From NCBI RefSeq assembly GCF_016745425.1, contig NZ_JAERVK010000015.1:71447-135446 (forward strand): a DNA stretch of 64,000 nucleotides. Reading direction: 5' to 3'. The first letter of the stretch is position 1. The number at the start of each line of letters is the position of its first letter. This DNA comes from Candidatus Methylomicrobium oryzae (lineage in GTDB: Bacteria; Pseudomonadota; Gammaproteobacteria; Methylococcales; Methylomonadaceae). The translations under genes were made by a program, and so were the position numbers. Shown here piece by piece: positions 43,520-53,017 of this stretch. Below the pieces are notes generated by a model, which was not told the origin of the DNA, did not search any database, and saw nothing but the letters and a program-made list of their open reading frames with translations.

Positions 43520-44833
43520 TTACGGAACCGAGGGATTTGACGCCATTTTATTCGAGACAGTTTGTAAAATTGGAACATCTCCCTTCGGCTCAGGAGCTTT
43601 CTGAAAAATAGGGTTCTCCGCATTGAGCGTATGAGCCGTTAACCGATTGGCTTCGGAAATAAACGCGCGTTTGAGTTCGGCCGCCTGCCAGTCGGGATGA
43701 AGCTGCATCAAGAGTGCGATAACGCCGGCGACATGCGGCGTGGCGAAGGAACTGCCGCTCATGAAGTCGTACCCTTCATGGGGAACCGTCGTCAGAATAT
43801 CCTGTCCCGGTGCGACGACAATGCCCGGCTTCTCATTTTTTCCTTCCTGGGCCACGGGAATTACGCCGGGCATCGACGCCGGGAAACTGTCGTTTTGATC
43901 ATCGCCTGGCCGCGCCGCGACGACAACGATCCCTTTACTCAGCGCTTTCTCAATCAACAGCTTCAGTAACGGGTCTTCCGGACCGCTTAAGCTCAGATTG
44001 ATGATGCGGCTATCGAGGCGAATAGCCTGGTTGAGCGCCAATGCCAACGTAAAGCTATTGCAGCGGGCTGCCAAGGCGCCGGATTTTTTCGGCCAGCAGG
44101 CGCGAAAAGCCAGAATTTCGGCTTCGGGCGCTATGCCCGCGATACCGATATGGTTGTCGGAGCGAGCCGACAGCACCCCGGCCACCGCAGTTCCGTGGAT
44201 CTCCGCGAAATCGGAATCGCCGGGGTCAGGAGCCATATTTTCGAAGTAACCGATTTGCCCCTTCAAATCAGGATGACCGATATCGACTCCGGTATCGATC
44301 AGCGCAATGCGAACACCTCGCGCCGTACTTTTTTTATGTAACTCGGAAACTCCCAGCGATTGAAACCCGGCCTGCAATTTTAAATAAGGATCATTATGCG
44401 GGGGAGCAACCGACAGTTCGTCTCCCAGGACTTCAAAACTGTGCATCAGTTGGACGACCGACACATCCGGGTCGTGCTGTAACGCGGCCATCACCTCCTC
44501 CAGCGGCAACGCTTCGGGAACTTGGAAAACAACGCAACTGACGCCTAATTCCGTTACCGGCCATTGAGCGACGAATTCAAGATGATAGCGCTCTGCCAAT
44601 TGATGGGCTAGGCGTTCACTCCAGCCGGAATTGCTGTATCGACCGCGAAGACGATAATTGTCCTGGGAATTGCCGGAAAAGTTGCGGTTGATCGTGCGAT
44701 CCGCAAAAGTCACCAAGAGGCGCCGTTCTTCGGCGCCGGCATTGTCGCCCAATTGGAAATTGCCGGCTTTAGGGGCACACCCCGAGAACAGGATGGCCAA
44801 TACAATAACGGCGCCGCGGTACAACCAATTCAT
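43520..44833 (-). CDS. Subtilisin-like (S8) serine protease, lipoprotein
   Basis: A 437-residue protein with lipobox IVLAILFSGC. The propeptide-like N-terminal part has VTFADRTINRNF and LQHDPDVSVVQLMHSF. The catalytic triad is complete: Asp in VRIALIDTGVDIGHPDL, His in EIHGTAVAGVLSARSDNH, Ser in MSGSSFATPHVAGVIALLMQ; the oxyanion asparagine region is also present (RIINLSLSGPED). The start codon overlaps the stop of the anti-sigma gene. As an envelope protease downstream of an ECF sigma and its anti-sigma factor, it is probably either a target of that system or part of its signal relay. Confidence 0.88.
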   Translation of the reverse strand: MNWLYRGAVIVLAILFSGCAPKAGNFQLGDNAGAEERRLLVTFADRTINRNFSGNSQDNYRLRGRYSNSGWSERLAHQLAERYHLEFVAQWPVTELGVSCVVFQVPEALPLEEVMAALQHDPDVSVVQLMHSFEVLGDELSVAPPHNDPYLKLQAGFQSLGVSELHKKSTARGVRIALIDTGVDIGHPDLKGQIGYFENMAPDPGDSDFAEIHGTAVAGVLSARSDNHIGIAGIAPEAEILAFRACWPKKSGALAARCNSFTLALALNQAIRLDSRIINLSLSGPEDPLLKLLIEKALSKGIVVVAARPGDDQNDSFPASMPGVIPVAQEGKNEKPGIVVAPGQDILTTVPHEGYDFMSGSSFATPHVAGVIALLMQLHPDWQAAELKRAFISEANRLTAHTLNAENPIFQKAPEPKGDVPILQTVSNKMASNPSVP

Positions 44834-45510
44834 GGTCGTACGACGGGTTCCGCCAGCAGCACATCCCGACGGCTGCGAAGCAAGGCAATGGCGTTTTGCA
44901 TCTGCGCAGGACTGTCTTGACCGCCCTCCAGCCTTACGGTAAATGCGCCGATACTGTTGGGTTCGCCGACCTGCTGACCTTGAATTTCTGCCAATACCGC
45001 ACTGATTTCCGCGTTAGAGAGGGATTTGGCAAAGACGATACGCAGTTCGTTTCGGCTTGGCGATACCGGTTTGGCGTCAGAAAGCGTGGCATACGCCTCC
45101 GACGAGCTTATTTGCAAGGTATACCGGATTAACGGAACCGTTGCCAGCAACAACGTAGCAGCCATGGCATACCTGATAAAATACTGGCGACCGCCGGGAG
45201 GCGGTGTTTTACGGTACTTGGCGGCATTAGCCGAGTCGAATGCCTGCGCATGATCGGCCTTTCGAGGGGATAATTTTAAACGCAACGCAGCAAAAGACGC
45301 TTCCGCGTCCCCTTCCGGCTCGGGCATTTCCGTTAAGGCCTGGGCGAAATTTTCCAGGCCTTCCAATTCCTGGCGGCACGCCGGACAATCGCGCACATGA
45401 ATTTCCACGCGGCGATACTCTTCGAACGGCAGGCTTTGGTTTAGATACCAAGGCAGCAGAAGCCGTATCTGTTGGTGCGGATCGGTTGTCGTTGATGTCA
45501 ATGAGGTCAT
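44830..45510 (-). CDS. Membrane anti-sigma factor with zinc-finger and propeptide-like periplasmic domain
   Basis: Starting at 45510 (AGGAG ten bases upstream) the protein has 226 residues. The cytoplasmic part has the anti-sigma zinc finger (VEIHVRDCPACRQELEGLEN). One membrane segment (FIRYAMAATLLLATVPLIRY) follows. The periplasmic end reads ELRIVFAKSLSNAEISAVLA, then IGAFTVRLEGG and LLRSRRDVLLAEPVV, which has the strand-helix-strand order of subtilisin propeptides (I9-like). The gene lies between the sigma-factor gene and the S8 protease gene, with a four-base overlap to the latter. Confidence 0.82.
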   Translation of the reverse strand: MTSLTSTTTDPHQQIRLLLPWYLNQSLPFEEYRRVEIHVRDCPACRQELEGLENFAQALTEMPEPEGDAEASFAALRLKLSPRKADHAQAFDSANAAKYRKTPPPGGRQYFIRYAMAATLLLATVPLIRYTLQISSSEAYATLSDAKPVSPSRNELRIVFAKSLSNAEISAVLAEIQGQQVGEPNSIGAFTVRLEGGQDSPAQMQNAIALLRSRRDVLLAEPVVRP

Positions 45511-45514
45511 GGCA

Positions 45515-46108
45515 TTAATTCTCCTGAGCTTCTGCAAAGGCATGAAGCTTCTTGCGCGCATGAAACATGCGCGTTTTAACGGTATTTTCCGGGCAGCCGA
45601 GAATTTTGGCGATATCCTGATACGCCAGCCCGTGCTGGAAAGTCAACTCGATTACAGCGCGCTGACCGACAGACAATTGATCGAGCGCACAATCCAGCCA
45701 ATCCTGTATTTCAGTGGTTTCCGCCAAATTGCCCATGGGGTCGCCGATGATTTCATCCAGTTCATCCATATCCATTTCCTGACTGCGCCGGGCCGTCTTA
45801 GCCATCGCTTTAAGCGCCTTGTGATACGCGATCCCGAATACCCAGGTCGATATTTTGCTCTCGTAATTAAAGCGTTCCGGCTTCTCCCAAACGAACAATA
45901 ACGTTTCCTGAATCAGCTCCTCGACGAGCTCGGCTTGCCGAGTCGTTCGCAGAATGAAACGAAACAGCCTCGGATAGTAATGCTTATAAAACACTTCGAA
46001 TGCCGAGGCGTCACCCTCGACGATACGCTGAAGCAAAACATATTCATCCATGTCGGCCTGTTTCCTATCGGGTATTTGTGATGCTCTGTTACCAACTAAA
46101 CGCCCCAT
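45515..46108 (-). CDS. ECF sigma factor
   Basis: From the ATG at 46108 the protein has 197 residues. Region 2 is visible in FEVFYKHYYPRLFRFILRTT and ELIQETLLFVWEKPERFNYE; region 4 in LSVGQRAVIELTFQHGLAYQ and DIAKILGCPENTVKTRMFHA. It directs RNA polymerase to envelope-stress-type promoters and is held by the anti-sigma factor encoded just downstream (gap of four bases). Other starts (46186, or 46051 preceded by ACAGG) are possible. Confidence 0.9.
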   Translation of the reverse strand: MGRLVGNRASQIPDRKQADMDEYVLLQRIVEGDASAFEVFYKHYYPRLFRFILRTTRQAELVEELIQETLLFVWEKPERFNYESKISTWVFGIAYHKALKAMAKTARRSQEMDMDELDEIIGDPMGNLAETTEIQDWLDCALDQLSVGQRAVIELTFQHGLAYQDIAKILGCPENTVKTRMFHARKKLHAFAEAQEN

Positions 46109-46195
46109 GGTTAAAACTTTTTCCTGTGCTTTCGAAGACGGCTTCGTAACTGTATTCTTCCGAGAAACAAAAAAGTTCAATCGCATCGAAATTTT

Positions 46196-46930
46196 TTAAA
46201 ATCCCAGAATGATCGAGAATAGATAATTGTGGTCTTGCTGGCGAGGATAAAACTGATCGGGAGGATGATCCTCCGCTTCGTGCGGAGAGCTGAGGTCGAC
46301 ATCGACGTAACGCAGGTCGATAGCCAAATAGGAAGTCGCAAACCAGGATAGGCCCGCATTCCAGTAGAAATAGTCGTGGCCCAACAAAGCCCCGGCCTGG
46401 TGATATCCCAATCCGGACGAAAACTGCAGATTGTCCCAAAGATCGCGCCGATAACTTAGCTCATAATTTAGCACATCGGCGCCGCGCTGATAGGCATCGG
46501 GCGCGATTGATGCCCTGACGCTCAGCCAGTCCCGATAATGCAAAGAAGCGTAAATTTCCGCGTAATCAGGGTTCCGGCCGAAAATTTTGCCGTCGTAGAG
46601 ATAACCGCTGACCGAGAACTCGGCTCTCCAGTCTGAGGAAAGCGGTAAACTCCAGCCCAAGTAAGGCGTTACTTCGATCTCGGCGCGTTCTCGGTCTATC
46701 TGGTCATCAAAACGGACTTGAGATACGCCCAACCCGGCAAACCATCCGGCATTCCCCTGATAGTCAACATGAGCCTGGGCTACAGGATGCCCTCGGCTTT
46801 TCGAGTATCCTCTATAAATATAGTCGGTCAGAAACTTCAGATCTCCGTGCCACTCGGCCAGTACCCCTTGCGGCCAAATAGCCAAAAATAGACAGGCAGC
46901 CCGCAGAAGAAAGGTCGATGTTGAAGTCAT
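46196..46930 (-). CDS. TIGR02001-type outer-membrane protein
   Basis: From Met at 46930 the protein has 244 residues, with a signal peptide ending near GVLAEW. The start of the mature part, GDLKFLTDYIYRGYSKSRGH, followed by alternating hydrophobic beta strands and the end HNYLFSIILGF, fits the TIGR02001 (TorF-like) family of beta-barrel proteins. Some members are linked to metabolite uptake; the substrate here is unknown. It ends about 90 bases before the sigma-factor start, in the same direction, and may head that operon. Confidence 0.75.
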   Translation of the reverse strand: MTSTSTFLLRAACLFLAIWPQGVLAEWHGDLKFLTDYIYRGYSKSRGHPVAQAHVDYQGNAGWFAGLGVSQVRFDDQIDRERAEIEVTPYLGWSLPLSSDWRAEFSVSGYLYDGKIFGRNPDYAEIYASLHYRDWLSVRASIAPDAYQRGADVLNYELSYRRDLWDNLQFSSGLGYHQAGALLGHDYFYWNAGLSWFATSYLAIDLRYVDVDLSSPHEAEDHPPDQFYPRQQDHNYLFSIILGF

Positions 46931-46985
46931 GAAATTCCATGCATGGAGCAACCGAACTGATTTAGGAATATCTAGTAATGTAGGT

Positions 46986-47213
46986 GGTTCTGTTTATCTT
47001 CCTGCTTTTTCAGGCAACTTTACAACAAATCATACAGTATCAGCCCGGCTCGCTAACAGCCTATCATCCCAAAGAAGGGTATAAATAGATCCTAATATTA
47101 TGACATGCATTTGGATTCACCCATAAGTGCAAATTGATCACGGTTATCGTCAGCCTGCTTACGGTTCTCGAGCGGCCTTTCAAAGAATAAGCGCGAGGGA
47201 CAGGAAAGGGTCG
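46986..47213. repeat. Dispersed ~230-bp repeat, copy B
   Basis: Homologous over its length to 34849-35080, with the same order of conserved blocks (TGTTTATCTTCCTGCTTTTT, TTTACAACAAATC, GCCTATCATCC, GACATGCA/GGCATGCA). It lies upstream of the outer-membrane protein gene and is not flanked by the TIR element found next to copy A. Confidence 0.65.
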
Positions 47214-47967
47214 AACTAGCTCATTCAAGCTCGACAGAGCACTATAGGCCATCTGCGATCGTTCGTCTTTTTATTGGAGCCGTCACTCGAGCGTTGGCTC
47301 CACCTAGGCAGCTGTCGTCCGCTCATCTACCACTTTTGTTGCATCTCGGCCTCGCCAGTCATTCATCCTGACCAATAAGGGTACGCACTCTTGCAGAAGG
47401 TCTTTTTTGTCTCAATAGAGTCGAGCCAGGCAGCGAGCACAGCATATTACAAAGCTTCCGTAACGGAAGGGGATCGGGAACATCCCTCCGGACCAGAGGT
47501 AGTCAAAGCCCAAACGGTGGCATTTCGGGAGTGGAAGCAATTCAAGGGCGAGCGCTTCGCAAACCTGAAGAACATCCGTCAAAAACGGGTATACTGCTCA
47601 TAACCCAGCGTTCGACGACCATTGATTTAAAGTACCATGGTCACCGAACGGTTTCCGAATAAAGCAGGCTCATCATCAATCCCTTTACCTGGTAACTCGC
47701 TCAATGGATAGCCCAATATTGATGGGTTACATCCAACTCCTCGTGAACTCATGAGGATCTTCCCAATCGAGCCAGTCTTGCATTGATGTCTAACAGGCAA
47801 GCTTTATTGGGGAACTGGCTCGTCAGGCTGTATATCCTATAAGGATAGGCATTTAAGACATTTTGAAAGCATACCGTTCGATTTCATCGTTGGCATCAAA
47901 AGTATTATCCGGTCTACAACAGGGCCTTGAGGATTTACCAGAAAACTGAATAACACGGCGGAAAAAA
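47214..47967. other. Intergenic region without a supported gene
   Basis: About 750 bases. A 70-codon plus-strand frame at 47391-47603 has no recognisable domain and no ribosome site. Nothing else is identifiable. Confidence 0.4.
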
Positions 47968-48306
47968 ATGTTAGTTACGTTCAGCTGCAAGGCATACCCG
48001 AATACCACCTATTTTGGTGATGTTGCGCAAACTTTGTTGAAAATGATGGGGAAAAGCGGCAACGTGCCGGGCGCCCTTCTGGCGGAAGATGTTCCGAAAG
48101 CACTGGAACGGTTGCAGAGCGCAATCGAAAAACTAAAGGCACAGCCACCGCTTAAGACATCCCGTCAAGAAAATGCAGATCAGGATGACTGGAAAGAAAA
48201 ACCCGTGTCTCTAGCACATAGGGCCTTACCGTTAATCGAATTGCTCACCGCCGCCGCGAAAGCCCGTTGTAATGTCATGTGGGATCAGAATCAAAGAAAT
48301 TTTTGA
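47968..48306 (+). CDS. DUF1840-family protein
   Basis: A 112-residue protein. It begins MLVTFSCKAYPNTTYFGDVA and continues LLKMMGKSGNVPGALLAEDV, the DUF1840 signature, and ends with a helical ALPLIELLTAAAKARCNVMW. Members are small proteobacterial proteins without known function. GGCGGA precedes the ATG. It is isolated on the plus strand between a gene-poor region and an IS relic. Confidence 0.85.
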   Translation: MLVTFSCKAYPNTTYFGDVAQTLLKMMGKSGNVPGALLAEDVPKALERLQSAIEKLKAQPPLKTSRQENADQDDWKEKPVSLAHRALPLIELLTAAAKARCNVMWDQNQRNF

Positions 48307-48381
48307 GTTCTACTATAACTGTGAAGTTGATCCAACCTCTAACGACGGTTTTCCTTATTAAAGTTTACCTACAGGGCGTTC

Positions 48382-48799
48382 TCAATTAAGCCAAATCATG
48401 CTGGCGGCCAGGTTGAGCATCGATTGATAAGTAATCGCCAGTCGCTCATAGCGCGTGGCGATGCGGCGGAAATGCTTCAATTTCAGGAAGCAGCGCTCAA
48501 TCAGATTGCGCTCCTTATACACTTTATACATACAGTGCTTTATCGTAATCTCTCGGGGCTGTTCGATTCTTCTTTGGTGGAATCACAGGCCGTGCTTGTT
48601 GGGCGATAATCGCGGCGATAAAGGTATCCGAATCGTAGCCTTTATCTGCCAACACATAATCCGCCTCAACCCCTTCGATTAAAGCTTCCGCCTGGGTATA
48701 TTCAGAAGCCTCGCCGGGAGTCAGCACTAGGCGAACCGGATTGCCCAAGGCATCTACAGCTGCATGAATTTTAGCTTTGAGCGAATTTTTATGTGACAT
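48382..48799 (-). pseudogene. IS5-family (IS427/IS1031-type) transposase relic
   Basis: The start MSHKNSLKAKIHAAVDALGN, followed by PVRLVLTPGEASEYTQAEAL, is the middle of an IS5-family transposase, so the N-terminal part is lost. After PPKKNRTAPRDYDKALYV the frame breaks. The C-terminus continues in another frame (YKERNLIERCFLKLKHFRRI, then ATRYERLAITYQSMLNLAAS) up to the stop at 48382. Both truncation and frameshift show that it is dead. It abuts the 3' end of the FtsH-like gene. Confidence 0.8.
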
Positions 48800-48807
48800 C
48801 GTAAGAG

Positions 48808-50934
48808 TCAGACCCTTTTGAGCTCAGCCTCAATCTGAAATTCCTGATACATTTCTGACACCGTACAGGCGGCCTCGAAGCTGCGGATTTCGAGTAGCGC
48901 TTCACTCAGGCTCATTTCGTGGGCTTCCAGGAGCTTGCCGACCAGATGCTCGGTCAGCGGCTTGAGCCGGGCCAATATAGCCTTGGTCTCGCCATATAAG
49001 CGCTCGCTCTGCGCTTCCATGATGCTGCGCGTTTCCTCATCCAGATCCTTCGCGCCGCTGTGCCTGTCCTGCAGCGCACTGAAATTCAGCCGAGTGGCGC
49101 GGAACATGCCCATTTCGCCCACGGCATGGTGCAGCAAACGCGTCACGCGAGTGATGTCGTTGTGCGCCCCGTTGGTCGTGCCTTCCTCGCCAAAGAACAG
49201 TTCCTCATTGGCCATCCCTCCCAGCAGCACGCGCACATCGTGTTCGATGTCGCCTTTGGTCTTGAGCAGATTGGTTCCTTGCTTGTGGAAGACAAAGCCC
49301 AATGCGTTGGTGCGCGGGTTAGCTTTGAGCGAAATCTTGATAGTTTTCATGTCATCCAGGATCTGTTCCCAGTTGTCGTTGGTCTGCCGGCGTTCATGCG
49401 CAAGATCCACCAGGAAGTGGCCCCATTCGTGCACGGCGATGATGCGGCGGTCGCGCTCGCGTTCCTTCGTAGTGTTGGTGTTAACGTTGCCCACCAGTAC
49501 GCGCTCGGCGGCCTGCATCAAGGTATCTGACCCAATAATTCTTCCCGTCTGCACGGCCGTGATGCCTGCTTGGTTGACGATAGTCTCCAGGTCGGCCGGG
49601 CTACGGCCTTCGGTTACTTCCACTAAATGGCGCAGGTCCAGGTCGGGCAGCACCTTGTCCGCCCGCTGGCCCAGATAGTGGTTGAAGATAGCCAGCCGTT
49701 CCGCCCGATTGGGCATCCGAAAGTCTACCTTCATCTGAAAGCGGCGCAGCATGGCCTCGTCCATCTCCATGGTTTCGCTGTTGAAGTTGCTGGCCACGAT
49801 CCAGATGATCTCGGTTTCGTTCTTGCTGCGCACGCCATCCAGCATAGACAAAAACGTGTTCGCGGTATCGTCGTCGAACTTGCGGCGGCCGCCGCGCTTC
49901 ATGAACAGATCCTGCGCCTCGTCCAGGAAGATGATGCAGCGTTTGCGCCGTTTGGCCATGGCTACGATGCGGCCGAGTGTAGTCGAGCCGCCGGACACAA
50001 AGCCCGTTTCCAGGTTGGCGGCGGAGTGGAACAGGATGGGTAGCCGCAGTTCTTTGGCAAGGTAACTGGCCAGCTTGGTCTTGCCGGTACCCGCCGGACC
50101 ACTGAACATGACATTGAAGGGCTTGAATATGCCGTATTCGGCATATTCGGTGCGGCGCTCGTACTGATCCTTAATCTGTGCCACCTCGGCCTTGATATCA
50201 TCCATACCCAGCAAGTCGTCGATGGAGCCTTGTATCTGTGCCGGCTCTATGAAGGTGAGCGACTTGTGTTGGCTTTTGATCTGGAAGTACAGGAAACCTA
50301 GCACGCCGATCGTCAGTATGCCCGATAACACGCCGCTGATGCCGGCCTTCCAACTGTCCTTCTCGAGCTGCGGGCGGGCGCTGGCAAAGCGCTGGTCCAG
50401 GAGTTCGAACAGTTCAAGGCTGTCGGAATTGAGCTCTTCGCGTGGAATGAAGGTAAGCTTGCTGCCCCACGGCGCGGTGACGGCCTTGTCGGCAAAGATT
50501 TTGGCTTCCATGTCGCTGGGGTAATACGCATGCAGTTTGCCCTGCGCTTCGACCAGGAAGATGCGTTCCGATACGTTCCACAGCAGCGGTTCGTAGACCA
50601 CGGTGATGCGCTCGACCGGGTGCGTTTCCAGAAAGCTCAGCACCGAACCAGTACCAAACACCACGGGCAGCTTGTCGTTGAGTATTCCCTCCTCCTTCTC
50701 CTTATCTGCCGCCATGGTCTTAATCTGCTCAATCATAGCGGCCTGCCTCTGGACGAGCATGAACGAATAGATACCGGTGACCGGGATCAGGAGGGCAACG
50801 GCCAGCACTGTCAGCTTGATAACTACCGATTGGATCACGAACCAGTCCTGTAGCCGGCCGACAGCCTTCTTGATGGTGATTCTAAGACGCGTGGTAGCCG
50901 GAGCTGCATCACTGGGTTTCAATAAATCAGACAT
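48808..50934 (-). CDS. FtsH-like membrane AAA+ metalloprotease
   Basis: A 708-residue protein. Two membrane segments (~44-63 and ~198-217) frame a periplasmic domain. The AAA module has FSGPAGTGKTKLASYLAKEL (Walker A) and CIIFLDEAQDLFMKRGG (Walker B), followed by arginine-finger and sensor motifs. The C-terminal protease domain has AVHEWGHFLVDLAHE, an HEXXH zinc site with Trp in place of the usual Ala of FtsH. The domain order matches FtsH, but the sequence is clearly diverged, so it is a paralogue rather than the housekeeping enzyme. It probably degrades membrane or regulatory proteins under special conditions. Its immediate neighbours are unrelated. Confidence 0.85.
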   Translation of the reverse strand: MSDLLKPSDAAPATTRLRITIKKAVGRLQDWFVIQSVVIKLTVLAVALLIPVTGIYSFMLVQRQAAMIEQIKTMAADKEKEEGILNDKLPVVFGTGSVLSFLETHPVERITVVYEPLLWNVSERIFLVEAQGKLHAYYPSDMEAKIFADKAVTAPWGSKLTFIPREELNSDSLELFELLDQRFASARPQLEKDSWKAGISGVLSGILTIGVLGFLYFQIKSQHKSLTFIEPAQIQGSIDDLLGMDDIKAEVAQIKDQYERRTEYAEYGIFKPFNVMFSGPAGTGKTKLASYLAKELRLPILFHSAANLETGFVSGGSTTLGRIVAMAKRRKRCIIFLDEAQDLFMKRGGRRKFDDDTANTFLSMLDGVRSKNETEIIWIVASNFNSETMEMDEAMLRRFQMKVDFRMPNRAERLAIFNHYLGQRADKVLPDLDLRHLVEVTEGRSPADLETIVNQAGITAVQTGRIIGSDTLMQAAERVLVGNVNTNTTKERERDRRIIAVHEWGHFLVDLAHERRQTNDNWEQILDDMKTIKISLKANPRTNALGFVFHKQGTNLLKTKGDIEHDVRVLLGGMANEELFFGEEGTTNGAHNDITRVTRLLHHAVGEMGMFRATRLNFSALQDRHSGAKDLDEETRSIMEAQSERLYGETKAILARLKPLTEHLVGKLLEAHEMSLSEALLEIRSFEAACTVSEMYQEFQIEAELKRV

Positions 50935-51179
50935 GAAAGTTTCTCAAAGGGGGCGCGGATCATGTTCCGGAGTCGGAGCATGATCTCGGTGAACTAAACT
51001 TTCTTAGATCCTGACTCAAGCTCGAGGTTCCATTGCCTAGGTACAAGTACATAAAGATGCTCACCGCTTTACAGCGAGATCTTCATGCACGAGCAGGGCT
51101 AGCGGCCAAATCGTCGAGCGATATGAAAACTGCGAAGATCATACAGGTTGGGCATCAGTCTGGCAGTTCGGTCTACTGA

Positions 51180-51779
51180 CTACTGCTTTCGCGTATACGT
51201 CATCTCCATCATCTTCCATTCCTTGCCGCCGTGGTGAGCCCCATACATGTCAAACGTTTGGGTATTGTTATCCACCATCTTCCAGATGGCGCGATGCTTC
51301 ATGTATCCGCCACCCGGCTCAGCATGCTGGCCTTTCAAGGTGACCGTCTTACCATCCGCGCTCGCCGTGCCTTCCATCATGAAGATCCCGGTGCCCATGG
51401 TAGACATCCAGGCCGTAACATACCGCTTGAGCAGATTATCGTAGGCGGTAATCTCAATCCCGGAGAAAGGCTGCCCCATCATTTGGCCGGTGACTTCCTG
51501 CTGGAGAAAACGACCCTCCAGCAGCATTTTCATCTCTGCGGAGCCGGTAGACTCCACGGGTGGTTTGTTGGGCTCCATCCATTCCTTGGTTTTGATTGTC
51601 CAGCTTCCCGCAAGGCTTGCTAATTGCTTGTGCTGCTCGCCCGGTGTGGCCAGCTTCGTGTAGGCCTCCATCATCGCCTGCGGATCCTTCGATTTCTCCG
51701 ACTTTTTGTCCTTCGCCATGACAACCGATGCCATCAGTACGATGCAGAGACTGGTGAAAGTGAGTTGAATGTAACGCAT
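51180..51779 (-). CDS. DUF1579-family exported protein
   Basis: A 199-residue protein with a signal peptide ending at VVMAKD. The body follows DUF1579: QLASLAGSWTIKTKEWMEPN, MKMLLEGRFLQQEVTGQMMG, ITAYDNLLKRYVTAWMSTMG and a YGAHHGGKEWKMMEMTYTRK ending. The family is a lipocalin-like beta-barrel of unknown role. GAGGAGG precedes the ATG. It is monocistronic as far as can be seen. Confidence 0.85.
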   Translation of the reverse strand: MRYIQLTFTSLCIVLMASVVMAKDKKSEKSKDPQAMMEAYTKLATPGEQHKQLASLAGSWTIKTKEWMEPNKPPVESTGSAEMKMLLEGRFLQQEVTGQMMGQPFSGIEITAYDNLLKRYVTAWMSTMGTGIFMMEGTASADGKTVTLKGQHAEPGGGYMKHRAIWKMVDNNTQTFDMYGAHHGGKEWKMMEMTYTRKQ

Positions 51780-52291
51780 GGTTTCCTCCTCTCAGGATGT
51801 GGTTAGAAAGTCATGTGTAAACAAGGTCCATTGTGTGCGGGCATCGCCACCATGCCCTAATATAGCGGTATACGCACCTTAGCGATCAGCCGGAGACGGT
51901 CAAAATTGTATTGCGTTTGTTTTTGCACCGCATTTGCTCTCTTCTGGACTTCATCTAAATCTAAGGTTTAGCCGCCGATCAGTTCCTTGGTTTCACCGAA
52001 GTATCCATTAACCACGCTGCGCTTTTCTTCGGTGTAATGGATACGCTAGCTCTTGGAGGACGGCTGAAGCAAAGGCGCGTAACGAAAAATTAGACCCTAA
52101 GTCATTCCTCTTTGATTCATCTCTTGGATGGCTGGATATATTCCAAATCAAACAAGAGCGGTTGGTTCTATTGGGTGGCGCGGCAGTCAGACTGTGCTCC
52201 GAACAGGAAGGCTGGCGGCCCCGTTTGACAGGCTAAGCGGCCCTTCAAGCTTGTGATAGGTAAATCGGCTTTGGGTCGAACTTGATTATTT
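51780..52291. other. Intergenic region without a supported gene
   Basis: About 510 bases between the DUF1579 gene and the DsbA-like gene. I see no coding frame, repeat or clear hairpin. Confidence 0.4.
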
Positions 52292-52927
52292 TCATTTTGA
52301 AATGTTTGGCCTGCTTAGGCGCTCGACTTGATCAAGCACGGTCCTGGCATGATGGTAATCGTGCAGAATGGCAGTAAAAATACCTTCCTTTTCCAATAAC
52401 AGGGTCGGAAAGCCTTTTACTGCCAACCTGTGCGTGAACGCAATCTCTTTTAACAGTTCCTCCTGGACGGATAGACTTTCGATATCCACGGAAAAGCGCG
52501 CCCTTTCCAAACCGATTTCACTGGCCAGTTCAATCAGCGTGTTCCTATCGGCTGGATTTCTTGCCTCCAGATAATAGGCCTGCTGGATCGCCAGGATCAT
52601 CGTTTCTTCAGAGCCAGGATGCTGTCGCCGGGCGGCAATGACAGCACGGCAGGCCGCGTAAGTGGAGCGTCGAGGCGTACATTTGTCCCAAAATTCAAAA
52701 TTGAACGGCGTGCCGGGGACAATCTGTTGGATGGTCTGCCAGATGCTCCTCAGCTTAACCTGCATGTCTATTGGCATCGCTTGCTCCGTGTCAGGCGCAA
52801 GTCCGCCCAGAGTGCGTTGACTCCGTACAGCATCAGAAAGGTCCGCCACGATTTCTTGCCAGTGCGGCCTGAATGCCCAACACCAGCTGCACATAGGGTC
52901 ATGGAAATAGTAAAGCGTCATAGACAT
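52292..52927 (-). CDS. DsbA/FrnE-type thioredoxin-fold protein
   Basis: From Met at 52927 the protein has 211 residues without a signal peptide. The active site CSWC lies in YYFHDPMCSWCWAFRPHWQE, and the cis-proline segment is AVKGFPTLLLEKEG. This is the cytoplasmic DsbA-like group (FrnE/YjbH-related) with a helical insertion. It may act as a disulfide oxidoreductase or isomerase. It is divergent from the glutathione S-transferase gene with a 90-base gap, which hints at a shared role in thiol chemistry. Confidence 0.85.
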   Translation of the reverse strand: MSMTLYYFHDPMCSWCWAFRPHWQEIVADLSDAVRSQRTLGGLAPDTEQAMPIDMQVKLRSIWQTIQQIVPGTPFNFEFWDKCTPRRSTYAACRAVIAARRQHPGSEETMILAIQQAYYLEARNPADRNTLIELASEIGLERARFSVDIESLSVQEELLKEIAFTHRLAVKGFPTLLLEKEGIFTAILHDYHHARTVLDQVERLSRPNISK

Positions 52928-53017
52928 CGCTGAACCTAGCAAGTAAAGGGTAATCCAAATTTTATCGCCAATGCGCGTTATAAAGTAATGAGATTATTTT
53001 TTAACGAGAGGAGACGT

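Noticed and set aside
47391..47603. 70-codon plus-strand frame
   Set aside because: No domain or ribosome site; lies in a region without other genes or conservation clues.
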